The translations under genes and the position numbers were made by a program. DNA of 64,000 nucleotides, from NCBI GenBank assembly GCA_028688905.1, contig JAQTXH010000004.1, forward strand, positions 135,636 through 199,635, written 5' to 3'. Numbering within the stretch: the first letter of the stretch is position 1; each line of letters starts with the position of its first letter. The stretch comes from Acidiphilium sp. GTDB taxonomy: Bacteria > Pseudomonadota > Alphaproteobacteria > Acetobacterales > Acetobacteraceae. Below the pieces are notes generated by a model. It had not been told where the DNA came from, searched no databases, and saw only the letters and a list, made by a program, of their open reading frames with translations. Of this stretch, positions 45,579 through 54,344 are shown one piece after another.

Positions 45579-47018
45579 TCAACCCTCCATATCCAGGACG
45601 ATGGACTGCAGAATTTGTGGCGACCGCGCCCGCAGCATAGCGAACCATAGGGCACCGAACACCATGTAGCCGAGGAACAAATAGGGCAGAATATTATAAG
45701 GGTAGGCCGGCACCGGATAGACGCTGCCGAAGATCACAAACGTCATGAGAGCGACCCCGGCGATTCCGACCAGGACGTGACGGGGCTTCATCAAGCCCGC
45801 TTTTTTCAGATCCATCGGGGCGACAATACAGATCGTGAAATAGACGACTAGAAAGCCGAAGGTCGCGATGGTGCCGGTGTAGCCGAAGGCGTTGAGATAG
45901 CCGAGCGGCATGGTGGCGAGGGTGATTGCCATGATGATCCCGGCCGATACCAGCACCGCGACATGCGGGGTCTGGTGGGTTTTGTGGACCATGCCGACCG
46001 AGCCGTGCAGGAACTGGTAGCGGCCCATCGAGAACAACATCCGCGCCCCGGCGTTGACGCAGGCCAGGGCGCAGGCGAACGCGCTGATCATCGCGGCGAA
46101 ATAGACCACGCCGGCCGCCCAGGGCAGGCCGGCCTTGTCGGTGACCGCGGCGAAGGGGGAGGCGCTGTTGCCGATCGCGGCGGCGTTGTTGTCGATCCCG
46201 AACACCATGAAATAGGCGATCAGGGTGAAGAACAATCCGGCGATTGCCGCGCTGAACACCACAGAGCGGGGAATGTTGCGACTCGGGTTGGACGATTCCT
46301 TGGCCAGGGTAGCGGCGCTCTCGAAGCCGACGAAGCTGAACACCACGAAGGGCAGCGCGTTCATGACCGCGCCGTACTTCAGATTGGAAAAATTCAGTTC
46401 CACCGGATCGATCACGGTACCATGGATGCCGATGATCATCGCGGTGATCACGATGATGATGCCAACCGAAATGGCTTCGAGCAACAGGCCCACCCGTGAG
46501 GAGAACTTGATGTCACGATAGGCGGCGTAGGTCACCATCCCAAAGAAGGCGATGGCAAATACCCATAGCGGCACGATGGTGGATTTTATGCCGAGGACCG
46601 CGAGAAAATTGCCGAGGAAAATCGGAAACCCGAGTACGACCGCGACGCCGGTCATCAAATACGCGGAAATCATCGACCAGCCGGCCAGACCACCCGCGAA
46701 GGGGCCGAGGGTGCGGCCGATATAGACGAAATACGATCCCGCCTGCGGATGCCGTGCTGCCAGGGAGCCGATCCCCGAGGCGACCAGCATGATGCCGATG
46801 GTCCCGATCAGGTATGAAAGCCACGAATCCACGCCGGCAAAGCCCGCGACCACCGAAATATTCAGCGCCGGCGTGAGGGTAGGGGCGATGTTGGCGATCG
46901 ACTGACCGATGGTTTCCAGAAGACTCAAGGTGCCATGCCGTAATTGGTTGGCTGGAGTGGGGGCGGCGGTCAGATCGGCGAGGTCGGCGGTCGGGGAAAA
47001 TTCGGAATTCGGACTCAT
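45579..47018 (-). CDS. APC-family amino acid/amine permease
   Basis: A 479-residue transporter with about 12 membrane helices. The first helix shows ETIGQSIANIAPTLTPALNI (near residue 35), and PQAGSYFVYIGRTLGPFAGG near residue 90 resembles permeases for amines and amino acids. The ATG at 47018 follows CAGGAGA. It begins 66 bases after the amine oxidase stop on the same strand, so it probably brings in the amine or its product. The substrate is inferred from context only. Confidence 0.88.
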   Translation of the reverse strand: MSPNSEFSPTADLADLTAAPTPANQLRHGTLSLLETIGQSIANIAPTLTPALNISVVAGFAGVDSWLSYLIGTIGIMLVASGIGSLAARHPQAGSYFVYIGRTLGPFAGGLAGWSMISAYLMTGVAVVLGFPIFLGNFLAVLGIKSTIVPLWVFAIAFFGMVTYAAYRDIKFSSRVGLLLEAISVGIIIVITAMIIGIHGTVIDPVELNFSNLKYGAVMNALPFVVFSFVGFESAATLAKESSNPSRNIPRSVVFSAAIAGLFFTLIAYFMVFGIDNNAAAIGNSASPFAAVTDKAGLPWAAGVVYFAAMISAFACALACVNAGARMLFSMGRYQFLHGSVGMVHKTHQTPHVAVLVSAGIIMAITLATMPLGYLNAFGYTGTIATFGFLVVYFTICIVAPMDLKKAGLMKPRHVLVGIAGVALMTFVIFGSVYPVPAYPYNILPYLFLGYMVFGALWFAMLRARSPQILQSIVLDMEG

Positions 47019-47084
47019 CGCATTCTCTCCTGTGAGACGGTGCGTAAACGTAAGGCGGCGGCATGGGGCGGGTTGCGATGCGGA

Positions 47085-49082
47085 TCAGCCATGACAGCAA
47101 CTCGAAGCGCCGTGGCGCTTGCTGGCGCGGTTGGTGTCGGGCGGCAAGTCGAGCGCGGGGTTCTGATCGAAAAATCCGTTCGGCATCAGCATGAAGCCGG
47201 TGCTGATGCAGGGTTGTACCGGGAAATCCTCGGGACGCACCGGATGATGCAGGCCGAACACGTGCCACAGCACGATGTCCGCATCCTCGATGCCGCGATC
47301 CTGGGCGATGAATTTGACCAGACCCTCATCGCCGCTAGAGTGGTTCATGAAGTTGCCGGCGGGGTAGCGCTCCTCCGGGTCATAGGCGGTGACCCAGAGG
47401 TGATTGCGCATGAAGGCGGTACGATGACCGGACGGGCCATCGGGGGAAAGGAACGAGGTGATGACGTTGCGAGGTTCCAGCTTGTAGCCAACCGGCCGGC
47501 CAACATGGTTGAGGGCATGCGAGTTGATCACTTTCCAGAACCGCTGCTTGGCCGGATCGGCCCGGCGCGCCCCCTCGGATTCGGTGTGCAGGGTATGCTC
47601 GGTGAGGAAAAACGCATTGCCATAGGGGTTGTCCGGGCCTGGGGGTACCGCCTCGGTATCGCATTCCACCACGCTGTTGCACTCGCCATCGACGGCCATG
47701 TCGAGTCGGGCACAAAACGCGTGCTGGTGGATATGCCCCTCGACGCCGGGTGCGACTTCGGTGCCGTAGCGGGATGGTTTACCGGGGATGCAGGCGGTGG
47801 TGTTGATGACGCCGGTGGCCTTCATTTCGAATTCGATGGCTCCATCCTGGCGGAAATACCAGTAGGAGGCGTATTCGTAATTGCCAACGGTGCAGATGCA
47901 CGAAATCACCAATCGCCGGCCACGGCGGATTTCGGCGCGGTCGGTGCGGAAGTCCCAGTGCTTCCAGAGCACGCCAGAATCTTCCTCGTGAATACAAATC
48001 GCATTCTCGATGGTATAAATCTCGCCGGTCATGGTGGTCAGGTGAGCATCGAGATAGGCGATATGGCCCAGACAGTCGCAGCCGAGCTTGAGCGAATTGG
48101 CGAGCTTGCCCAGTCCATACTCACCGATATCGAACACGTTCTTGCGCGCGTGGCCGGGTTCGGGCGAGCCGTAAGGCACCACCATTTCGGCCAGCGACGC
48201 GCGATGCACCACGCTGCGATCGTCGTAGCGAATATCATGCAGGGTGATCGCCTCGCGCGCATTGAACCCGATCACCAGCGACCATTTGTCCCAGGTGATC
48301 GCATGACCCTGTAAGTCGAAGCTGGCCCCCTCGGCCTGCACCACGTCGAGCGGCTTCAGAGGAGGACGAAAACTGTCGCGGAACTGAGATTCGTAGTTGA
48401 TTTCCGCCATCGGTACCGGCAGGACGCCGTGGTCGTCGATTCGCAGCACTTTGCCGCGTTTGATATCGACAACGACATTCAACCCCCCAATCGGGTGGGC
48501 GTAGAGATTGTCGTTTTCGCGGGTGCGCAGCCAGCAGAAGGTGTGCGACAGATGCAGGCCGTCCTCGTCCGGCAGACCGAAATTGCCCGCCGACCACGGA
48601 TCGACGCAGACCAGGCTCATATCGGTGATGCCGCGCTCGGCGCATGCCGCGATGAACGCGGGGTCGGTGCGCACGATCTCCTCAATCGCGATGAATTGCT
48701 CAAGCTGGATCATCGGTCGCGCGCCGGCCACGAATTGTCGGGTCGCCACAGCAGGCGGATCGAGCGTCACCGTCAGCTGCCAGACGCCTTGCTCCTCATT
48801 ACGGAATACATTGGCACGCGCCGCCCGCATGATTGCGCCGTCGCCGCGCCACTCTCGCAGCGTGGTTTTGGATGGTTCGAGCAGTTCGATCGTCTCGAAA
48901 AACACCCCAAGATCCGATGCCGACCCCAATGCCGGCCCGAACGCCGGATCGGCGCGCACCGCCGCGACAACGGCGGTAATTTCCGCAGGCGTCAGCGGGG
49001 CGAGCGGATGCCTGGGGGATGCCGCTGTCGCCAGATCCGGTGTTCGTAGGGCCTCGATCTGGCCGGATACATTCTCGTCCAT
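47085..49082 (-). CDS. Copper-containing primary amine oxidase
   Basis: A 665-residue quinoprotein oxidase that converts primary amines and oxygen to aldehyde, ammonia and hydrogen peroxide. The topaquinone precursor motif NYEY (in VGNYEYASYW) lies near residue 400. Copper ligands are HIHQHAF near residue 451 and the histidine in FGLHHPVRPEDFP near residue 608. The length matches the bacterial histamine/phenethylamine oxidase type rather than periplasmic TynA, and no signal peptide is seen, so it is probably cytoplasmic. The ATG at 49082 follows AAGGAA. It is divergent from an AraC-type regulator. Confidence 0.95.
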   Translation of the reverse strand: MDENVSGQIEALRTPDLATAASPRHPLAPLTPAEITAVVAAVRADPAFGPALGSASDLGVFFETIELLEPSKTTLREWRGDGAIMRAARANVFRNEEQGVWQLTVTLDPPAVATRQFVAGARPMIQLEQFIAIEEIVRTDPAFIAACAERGITDMSLVCVDPWSAGNFGLPDEDGLHLSHTFCWLRTRENDNLYAHPIGGLNVVVDIKRGKVLRIDDHGVLPVPMAEINYESQFRDSFRPPLKPLDVVQAEGASFDLQGHAITWDKWSLVIGFNAREAITLHDIRYDDRSVVHRASLAEMVVPYGSPEPGHARKNVFDIGEYGLGKLANSLKLGCDCLGHIAYLDAHLTTMTGEIYTIENAICIHEEDSGVLWKHWDFRTDRAEIRRGRRLVISCICTVGNYEYASYWYFRQDGAIEFEMKATGVINTTACIPGKPSRYGTEVAPGVEGHIHQHAFCARLDMAVDGECNSVVECDTEAVPPGPDNPYGNAFFLTEHTLHTESEGARRADPAKQRFWKVINSHALNHVGRPVGYKLEPRNVITSFLSPDGPSGHRTAFMRNHLWVTAYDPEERYPAGNFMNHSSGDEGLVKFIAQDRGIEDADIVLWHVFGLHHPVRPEDFPVQPCISTGFMLMPNGFFDQNPALDLPPDTNRASKRHGASSCCHG

Positions 49083-49177
49083 AATGTTTCCTTGCGTTCG
49101 GTGCTACAGGGGGGCACCGCGGTGGTCGATGCGTCGGGAGCCGAACATACGACCGAATGAGTAAGATACGCTTGACA

Positions 49178-49221
49178 TTTGACGTCAAAATGAGCGATTC
49201 ATAGTCTCCTATATCTATAGG
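49178..49221. promoter_or_regulatory. Palindromes in the amine oxidase / AraC divergent region
   Basis: Two perfect dyads, TTTGACGTCAAA (49178-49189) and CCTATA-TC-TATAGG (49208-49221), lie in the AT-rich 257 bases between the divergent starts. A third looser inverted repeat pairs AATAATTG (49225-49232) with CAATTATT (49257-49264). They are candidate operators or promoter-proximal structures; which protein binds is unknown. Confidence 0.45.
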
Positions 49222-49339
49222 ATTAATAATTGTGCTGTTTATGCTAATATAATAAGCAATTATTGCTACGGTGACCATAAAGCATTCATATAGGTGAAGA
49301 TTATGTGGTGACATGTCTGTTGAAGGATGATCCGACCCG

Positions 49340-50422
49340 ATGCGATCCTGTAGCGCACCGACGATGCCGACACCTCCCAGGGCAGCCCCGGCCATTTGCG
49401 CGGTCGCGGCGAGCGGCATTCACGCGTTTATCGAAAATCAGGGTATCGCCGCGACAACCGTATTGCGCAACGCCGGTCTCAGATCCGATGATTTCACCGA
49501 TCCGCTGACCCAGTTGCCGCTCGCGGATTATTGCAACCTTTTGGAACAAGCCGCACGGCACACCGGCCTCGACCGGTTCGGCTTGCGCTTTGGACTATCG
49601 CGCGGGATTCACCTGATCGGGGATTTGGGCGATCTGGCCTCCTGTGCGCCGACGCTCGGTGCCGCGCTCGCCGCCCTGTGCCGCAATTTTCCAGCTTTGC
49701 AGGAACAATCCGAACTGCGTCTGCGCCGTGATCAGACCCACGCCTACCTGGAATATCGGGTACGCGACGGACGCATCATCGCCCGCCGGCAGGACGCGGA
49801 ACTGACCCTCGGGGTCATGGTGCGCCTGCTGCGCCAGGTGCTCGGGCCAGGCTTCGCGCCCGATGAAGTCAGCTTCGAGCACGTTCGCCCGTCGGATCGG
49901 GCCGAGTATCATATGTTGCTTGGCGCGGATGTAACGTTCAACGCCGAGGTCAACGCGATCGTGCTCCGAACCGAGGTACTGGCAACACCGATGCCCCGCC
50001 CCGATCCCGCGCGGGGTGCCCTGATCGAGGCTTCGTTGCGGGGGCGGGCCGGTTACGGTCGCGGCGACGATTTCGTGGGTCTGGTCCGTGAGGAAATGCG
50101 GGTCGCGATTGCGCGCGGCCATCCTGTACTTCATCCCCTCGTGTGCCACTTCGGCACCACGGAAAGCAGCCTCTATCGTCGCTTGCGCGCCGAGGGCATG
50201 ACCTTTGCCGATTTGTTGCGCGGCGTGCGGCGCGAGGTTGCCATCAATTTGCTGGGCGAACCCCATATCCCGCTGAGTGAGATCGCATTTATGCTCGGAT
50301 ATTCCGAACAAAGCGCTTTCACACGCGCCTTCCGTGCCTGGACTGGCGTCAACCCTTCACGCTATCGCGCGGCCATGAGATTGTTGGTGGAGCCAATCGG
50401 GATCGAACCGACGACCTCCTGA
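49340..50422 (+). CDS. AraC-family transcriptional regulator
   Basis: A 360-residue regulator of the type with an N-terminal Arabinose_bd (PF12625-like) domain and a C-terminal AraC helix-turn-helix pair (residues about 255-350: SSLYRRLRAEGMTFADLLRG, then PLSEIAFMLGYSEQSAFTRA). It is divergent from the amine oxidase gene and is its likely activator. The last 12 or so codons run antisense through tRNA-Ala(GGC), so the protein tail (EPIGIEPTTS) is tRNA-derived sequence. The ATG at 49340 has AAGGAT upstream; ATG 49364 is an alternative. Confidence 0.9.
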   Translation: MRSCSAPTMPTPPRAAPAICAVAASGIHAFIENQGIAATTVLRNAGLRSDDFTDPLTQLPLADYCNLLEQAARHTGLDRFGLRFGLSRGIHLIGDLGDLASCAPTLGAALAALCRNFPALQEQSELRLRRDQTHAYLEYRVRDGRIIARRQDAELTLGVMVRLLRQVLGPGFAPDEVSFEHVRPSDRAEYHMLLGADVTFNAEVNAIVLRTEVLATPMPRPDPARGALIEASLRGRAGYGRGDDFVGLVREEMRVAIARGHPVLHPLVCHFGTTESSLYRRLRAEGMTFADLLRGVRREVAINLLGEPHIPLSEIAFMLGYSEQSAFTRAFRAWTGVNPSRYRAAMRLLVEPIGIEPTTS

Positions 50423-50460
50423 ATGCCATTCAGGCGCTCTCCCAACTGAGCTATGGCCCC
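50385..50460 (-). tRNA. tRNA-Ala(GGC)
   Basis: A complete 76-nt cloverleaf on the minus strand with encoded CCA. Acceptor arms are GGGGCCA and TGGCTCC (one G-T pair). The anticodon stem CCTGA/TCAGG encloses the loop ATGGCAT with anticodon GGC. Its 3' part overlaps the end of the AraC gene on the other strand by 38 bases. Confidence 0.97.
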
Positions 50461-50547
50461 CTCCGGCGATGGCGGCGTATAGACCGGGCGGCTGGGGCAG
50501 GCAAGGGGTGGAAACGCGGCGCGGTCGTGATATGAGATTGTGCGTTC

Positions 50548-50622
50548 GCCGGGTTAGCACAGTGGTAGTGCAGCGGTTTTGTAAACCGAAGGTCGGGGGT
50601 TCGAGTCCCTCACCCGGCACCA
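50548..50622 (+). tRNA. tRNA-Thr(TGT)
   Basis: A complete 75-nt cloverleaf with encoded CCA. The acceptor stem is GCCGGGT/ACCCGGC. The anticodon stem CGGTT/AACCG encloses TTTGTAA with anticodon TGT, decoding ACN codons. It lies between tRNA-Ala and the RNase P RNA gene, on the opposite strand to both. Confidence 0.97.
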
Positions 50623-50652
50623 TGCTTGCCTCATTCAACTTCCCTCATTCAA

Positions 50653-51072
50653 ATAGTTGCCAGACGGTCTGTAAGCCGGGTTCTGTCCACATCCTTGCGG
50701 ATGCTGGACGGCCATTCGTCTGGGACGCGCATTGCTGCACGCCTCGCGCGACCAACCCGGGTGATGGGTCGAAAACATCCCTGCGACCATGATCACTCAC
50801 GCCGCTGACCACCCCTATTCGGTCTTGCTCCCGGTGGGGTTTACCCTGCCGCCCTCGTTACCGAGCGCGCGGTGCGCTCTTACCGCACCGTTTCACCCTT
50901 GCCCGCAAGCCACATGACGCAAGCCTTGCGCGTGCGGGCGGTTTGTTTTCTGTGGCACTGTCCCTGGGGTCGCCCCCGCCGGTCGTTAACCGGCACCGTG
51001 TTTCCGTGGAGCCCGGACTTTCCTCCGCCCCGGTTGCCCGGAACAGCGGCCGTCCAACCGTCTGGCACTGTC
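50653..51072 (-). ncRNA. rnpB: RNase P RNA (bacterial type A)
   Basis: The catalytic RNA that matures tRNA 5' ends, read on the minus strand over about 420 bases. The 5' and 3' ends pair as P1 (CAGTGCCAGACGGT with ACCGTCTGGCAACT). Universally conserved parts are present: GAGGAAAGTCCGGGCTCC near the 5' end, ACAGAAAACAAACCGCC, GGGTGAAACGGTGCGGTAAG, and GGGTAAACCCCACCGGGAGC. Exact ends are uncertain by a few bases. Confidence 0.95.
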
Positions 51073-51384
51073 CTCTTCGACGATCGGGTCGTGCGGGTCA
51101 ATGGGTGCCGGAAAATGCCGAGCGCCTCACACGCGGGGCATCGATGATCGCACCCCACCGCTTCCGCGGGTTCTCCAGAAGTCATCGCGCCATGGTTGCA
51201 AGACGCAAGGTAAGTTGAAAATGTGTTGGATCAGTTGCCGGAAACGACGGGTAGTATCGACCATGACAATATGATTTTCATTGCATAATATGTTTCCTAA
51301 TGTTTCTATTCGGTGTTATCGAACCAAAACAGGCGGGCAGATTCAAAGCCGAGCCGAACTATACCAAATATACAGGAGGTTATC

Positions 51385-52128
51385 ATGAAAGCCTATCTCG
51401 CGGAAATGGTTGGAACCTTTGTGCTGGTTCTGGGTGGTGTCGGCAGCGCGGTGCTGGCCGGCGGCCATATCGGGTTTCTGGGCGTGGCGCTGGCGTTTGG
51501 CCTGTCGCTGCTTGTCATGGTGTACACGATCGGGCCGATTTCGGGCTGCCACATCAACCCCGCCGTCACATTGGGGTTGTTCCTGGCCGGCAAGTTTCCC
51601 GCCACCAAGATCCCGGGTTACTGGGTATCGCAGATCATCGGCGCGATCGTGGCATCGGCGGTGCTGTTCCTGATCGCCAGTGGTCAGCCGCATTTCAGTG
51701 CGGTGGCCAGCGGCTTCGGCAGCAACGGCTATGGCGCGCGTTCGCCCGATCACTTCTCCATGGCGGCGGCACTTCTGACCGAGATCGTGATGACGGCCTT
51801 CCTGGTTCTCACCGTTCTCGGGTCAACCGACGTCCGCGCCCCGGTAGGCTTCGCCGGTCTGGCCATCGGCCTGGTCCTGACGGTGATCCACCTGGTCTCG
51901 ATTCCGGTTGACAACACCTCGGTCAACCCGGCGCGCAGCATCGGCCCCGCGTTGTTCGCGGGTGCCGGCGCGATCGATCAACTCTGGCTGTTCATCGTTG
52001 CCCCCCTGGTCGGGGCTGCTCTGGCGGCCGGCGTTTATGCCGTCATCAGGGTAAACGAGCCGCTGATCACCACAAAAGTCGCTGAGCAGGCGCTGCCCTC
52101 CGAACAGTCGCAACGCCGGGTGCCCTGA
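51385..52128 (+). CDS. aqpZ: Aquaporin Z-type water channel
   Basis: A 247-residue major intrinsic protein with six membrane helices. The two pore motifs are [13 protein letters not shown] near residue 60 and [14 protein letters not shown] near residue 182. The Arg after the second NPA and the small residues around it suit a water-selective channel of the AqpZ type. The start at 51385 has the strong site AGGAGG. It stands alone, convergent with the EVE-domain gene. Confidence 0.93.
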   Translation: MKAYLAEMVGTFVLVLGGVGSAVLAGGHIGFLGVALAFGLSLLVMVYTIGPISGCHINPAVTLGLFLAGKFPATKIPGYWVSQIIGAIVASAVLFLIASGQPHFSAVASGFGSNGYGARSPDHFSMAAALLTEIVMTAFLVLTVLGSTDVRAPVGFAGLAIGLVLTVIHLVSIPVDNTSVNPARSIGPALFAGAGAIDQLWLFIVAPLVGAALAAGVYAVIRVNEPLITTKVAEQALPSEQSQRRVP

Positions 52129-52179
52129 TGCGAAACGTCACTTGACGCCAACACGAAGGCTATGCGGCAGTACAACCGC

Positions 52180-52593
52180 TCAGCGCCGGTACTGGCCCAG
52201 TCCACAGATATATTGCCAGTGCGCGGCGCTGATCGGGCAGACCGACAAGCGCGACAGGCGAACCAGCGCAATACCGGCCAGCGCTGGATCAACCTTGATC
52301 GCGGCAAGCGTGACCGGTATCGGCATTGGGGCCACCGCTCGCATGTCCACTGCGACCCAGTCGCCGGTCGCCGCTGTGGGGTCGGGGTAGGCTTCGCGGA
52401 CCACCGTCACCACGCCGACAATTTCGCGCCCTGTGTTGGAATGATAGAAAAATGCCTGATCGCCGAGGCGCATCGCCTTCAAATTGTTCCTGGCCATATG
52501 GTTGCGCACGCCGGTCCATGGTTCCACACCGTTCGCCACCTGCTGATCCCAGGAAAACGCAGCGGGTTCCGTTTTGACCAGCCAGGTGTTCAT
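52180..52593 (-). CDS. EVE-domain protein
   Basis: A 137-residue single EVE (PUA-like) domain. The family start MNTWLVKTEPAAFSWDQ, the segment GVRNHMARNNLKAMRLGDQA (near residue 28) and FYHSNTGREIVGVV are diagnostic. EVE domains bind modified bases and RNA; stand-alone bacterial members have no settled role. The ATG at 52593 is chosen from the family; the frame is open further upstream without support. It is convergent with aqpZ and divergent from the ccm operon. Confidence 0.9.
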   Translation of the reverse strand: MNTWLVKTEPAAFSWDQQVANGVEPWTGVRNHMARNNLKAMRLGDQAFFYHSNTGREIVGVVTVVREAYPDPTAATGDWVAVDMRAVAPMPIPVTLAAIKVDPALAGIALVRLSRLSVCPISAAHWQYICGLGQYRR

Positions 52594-52813
52594 GCGCTCA
52601 TCGCCCCATCGGCGAACTGTATTCCGGCATTTCGGCGGCGGCGCGATCATGAGCGAAGAGGATGAACGGCACGGAAATCTCCAGTTATTTTTACCCCGGA
52701 CCTGTCTGCCACGATTGAATGATATATAACAACGCCAAGATGTGATCGACATTGCTCTGGCATTACCCACAACGGGGATGTCAAAGCCCTGATTTCGGAT
52801 TAAACCCTCACTC

Positions 52814-53626
52814 ATGGAACGGACAGGAATGCCGGACTACACCGGTCAAACAGTTGTCAGCCCGATTGGCATGCCACCGTCGCGAGCGGGCGCGTGGCTG
52901 CACCGCTTCGCTAATCCCGGTCGGTTTCAGCGTCTGGTGCAACCAGTTCTGCCGTTTCTGGCGGCGTTCGCGTTTGTTGTCACCGTAACCGGATTGGTCT
53001 GGGGCTTCTTTTTCGCCCCGGCCGACTGGCAGCAGGGTATCGCCTCGCGGATTATGTATGTCCACATCCCCGCCGCCTGGGTGGCGATGAACGGCTACGC
53101 GGCCCTGGCGATCTGTTCGCTGCTCTCGATCGTGTGGCGGCATCCGCTGGCGGATATCGCGGCGAAGGAAATCGGGCCGGTCGGCGCGGGATTCACCGCA
53201 CTGTGCCTGATTTCCGGCTCGCTCTGGGGCCGGCCCGAATGGGGTACCTACTGGGTGTGGGATGCGCGGCTGACCTCGGTGCTGATTTTGCTGTTCCTCT
53301 ACCTCGGCCACATGGCTTTGATCCGCGCGTTCGATAATCCGCAGCATGGTTACCGGGCGGCGGCGATTCTGGGGCTGGTGGGCGCGGTCAACCTGCCGAT
53401 CATCGTGTTCAGCGTGTATTGGTGGAATACGCTGCATCAAGGCAATTCCATCTCCGTGACCGGTCCGTCGAAGATTTACATCACCATGCTCTATCCGCTG
53501 ATCATCAGCACCGTCGGGTTCTACCTCGCCTTCGCCGCGATGTCCCTGGGCCGGATTTCCAGCGGTATCATGGAAAACCGGGCGCGATCGCTGTTGCTGG
53601 CGCAGGCCGAGCGGGGTGGGGCATGA
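52814..53626 (+). CDS. ccmC: Heme exporter/handling protein CcmC
   Basis: A 270-residue inner-membrane protein that loads heme onto CcmE for cytochrome c maturation. It has six hydrophobic helices and the tryptophan-rich periplasmic motif WGTYWVWDARLTS near residue 140, where relatives usually have WGTWWVWDARLTS. Heme-ligand histidines are plausible in YVHIPAAWVAMN and WNTLHQGNSI. It opens the cluster ccmCDEFGHI; ccmA and ccmB are not upstream. The start at 52814 has no strong ribosome binding site; ATG 52829 is an alternative. Confidence 0.94.
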   Translation: MERTGMPDYTGQTVVSPIGMPPSRAGAWLHRFANPGRFQRLVQPVLPFLAAFAFVVTVTGLVWGFFFAPADWQQGIASRIMYVHIPAAWVAMNGYAALAICSLLSIVWRHPLADIAAKEIGPVGAGFTALCLISGSLWGRPEWGTYWVWDARLTSVLILLFLYLGHMALIRAFDNPQHGYRAAAILGLVGAVNLPIIVFSVYWWNTLHQGNSISVTGPSKIYITMLYPLIISTVGFYLAFAAMSLGRISSGIMENRARSLLLAQAERGGA

Positions 53627-53805
53627 TCAAGCATGTTTTGCCGTATGTGGTGGGAAGTTATGGGGCTGCCATTCTGATCCTGGGGTTCCTGGCGCTGACG
53701 TCGTTGCTGCGCTATCGCGCGGCACGGCGGCGTCTGGCGGCCGTTGAACCCCGCAGCCGCAGAAGCGACGGATCGGATCATGGACGGCAGGGTGTAAAGT
53801 CATGA
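53623..53805 (+). CDS. ccmD: Heme exporter protein CcmD
   Basis: A 60-residue protein with one membrane helix (YVVGSYGAAILILGFLALTS, residues about 8-27) followed by a basic stretch (RYRAARRRL), the usual form of CcmD. It stabilises the CcmABCDE heme-release complex. It overlaps both neighbours: its ATG lies in the ccmC stop and its stop lies in the ccmE start. Confidence 0.85.
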   Translation: MIKHVLPYVVGSYGAAILILGFLALTSLLRYRAARRRLAAVEPRSRRSDGSDHGRQGVKS

Positions 53806-54323
53806 TGAGTCGTAAACAGCGCCGGTTGTGGTTGGTGATCGCCTGCGGGATCGGCGTGTCCAGCGCCACCGCCCTGATGCTTGTGGCGTTCCGCTCCAGC
53901 CTGTCGTTCTTTCTGTCGCCGAACGAGGTGTTGGTCAAACACCCGTCGCCCGGCATGGTGTTCCGCCTTGGCGGCGTGGTGCAGGCCGATACCGTGGTGA
54001 TGGGCACCCGCGACAACAAACCCTACACGACGTTCCGGATCACCGATGGTCAGGCCTCGATCCCGGTCGTCTATACCGGCATTTTGCCCGGTCTGTTCCG
54101 CCAAGGACAAGGCGTGGTGACGATCGGCGCGATGACCAAGGGCGATCGTGAATTCGTCGCCGATACCGTGCTCGCCAAGCATGGAGCCAGCTATATGCCC
54201 GCCGATGTCGAACAGGCGTTGCGCAAGGCCGGCAAATGGAACCCGAAATTTGGCCCGGCACCGAATGCGGCGACCTGGGACGATAAATCACCCCGTACCA
54301 TCGAGGCTGACAACAATGGATAG
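53802..54323 (+). CDS. ccmE: Periplasmic heme chaperone CcmE
   Basis: A 173-residue membrane-anchored OB-fold heme chaperone. One N-terminal helix (residues about 9-28) is followed by the beta-barrel. The covalent heme-binding histidine is His127 in LAKHGASYMP, with Tyr131 keeping the HxxxY pattern. The C-terminal tail is charged. It is coupled to ccmD by overlap and precedes ccmF by about 20 bases. Confidence 0.94.
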   Translation: MMSRKQRRLWLVIACGIGVSSATALMLVAFRSSLSFFLSPNEVLVKHPSPGMVFRLGGVVQADTVVMGTRDNKPYTTFRITDGQASIPVVYTGILPGLFRQGQGVVTIGAMTKGDREFVADTVLAKHGASYMPADVEQALRKAGKWNPKFGPAPNAATWDDKSPRTIEADNNG

Positions 54324-54344
54324 TTCGACGACGAGGCTGACAGC

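Noticed and set aside
50880..51185. Open frames on both strands at 50.9-51.2 kb
   Set aside because: They lie over the RNase P RNA gene and have no protein-like features.
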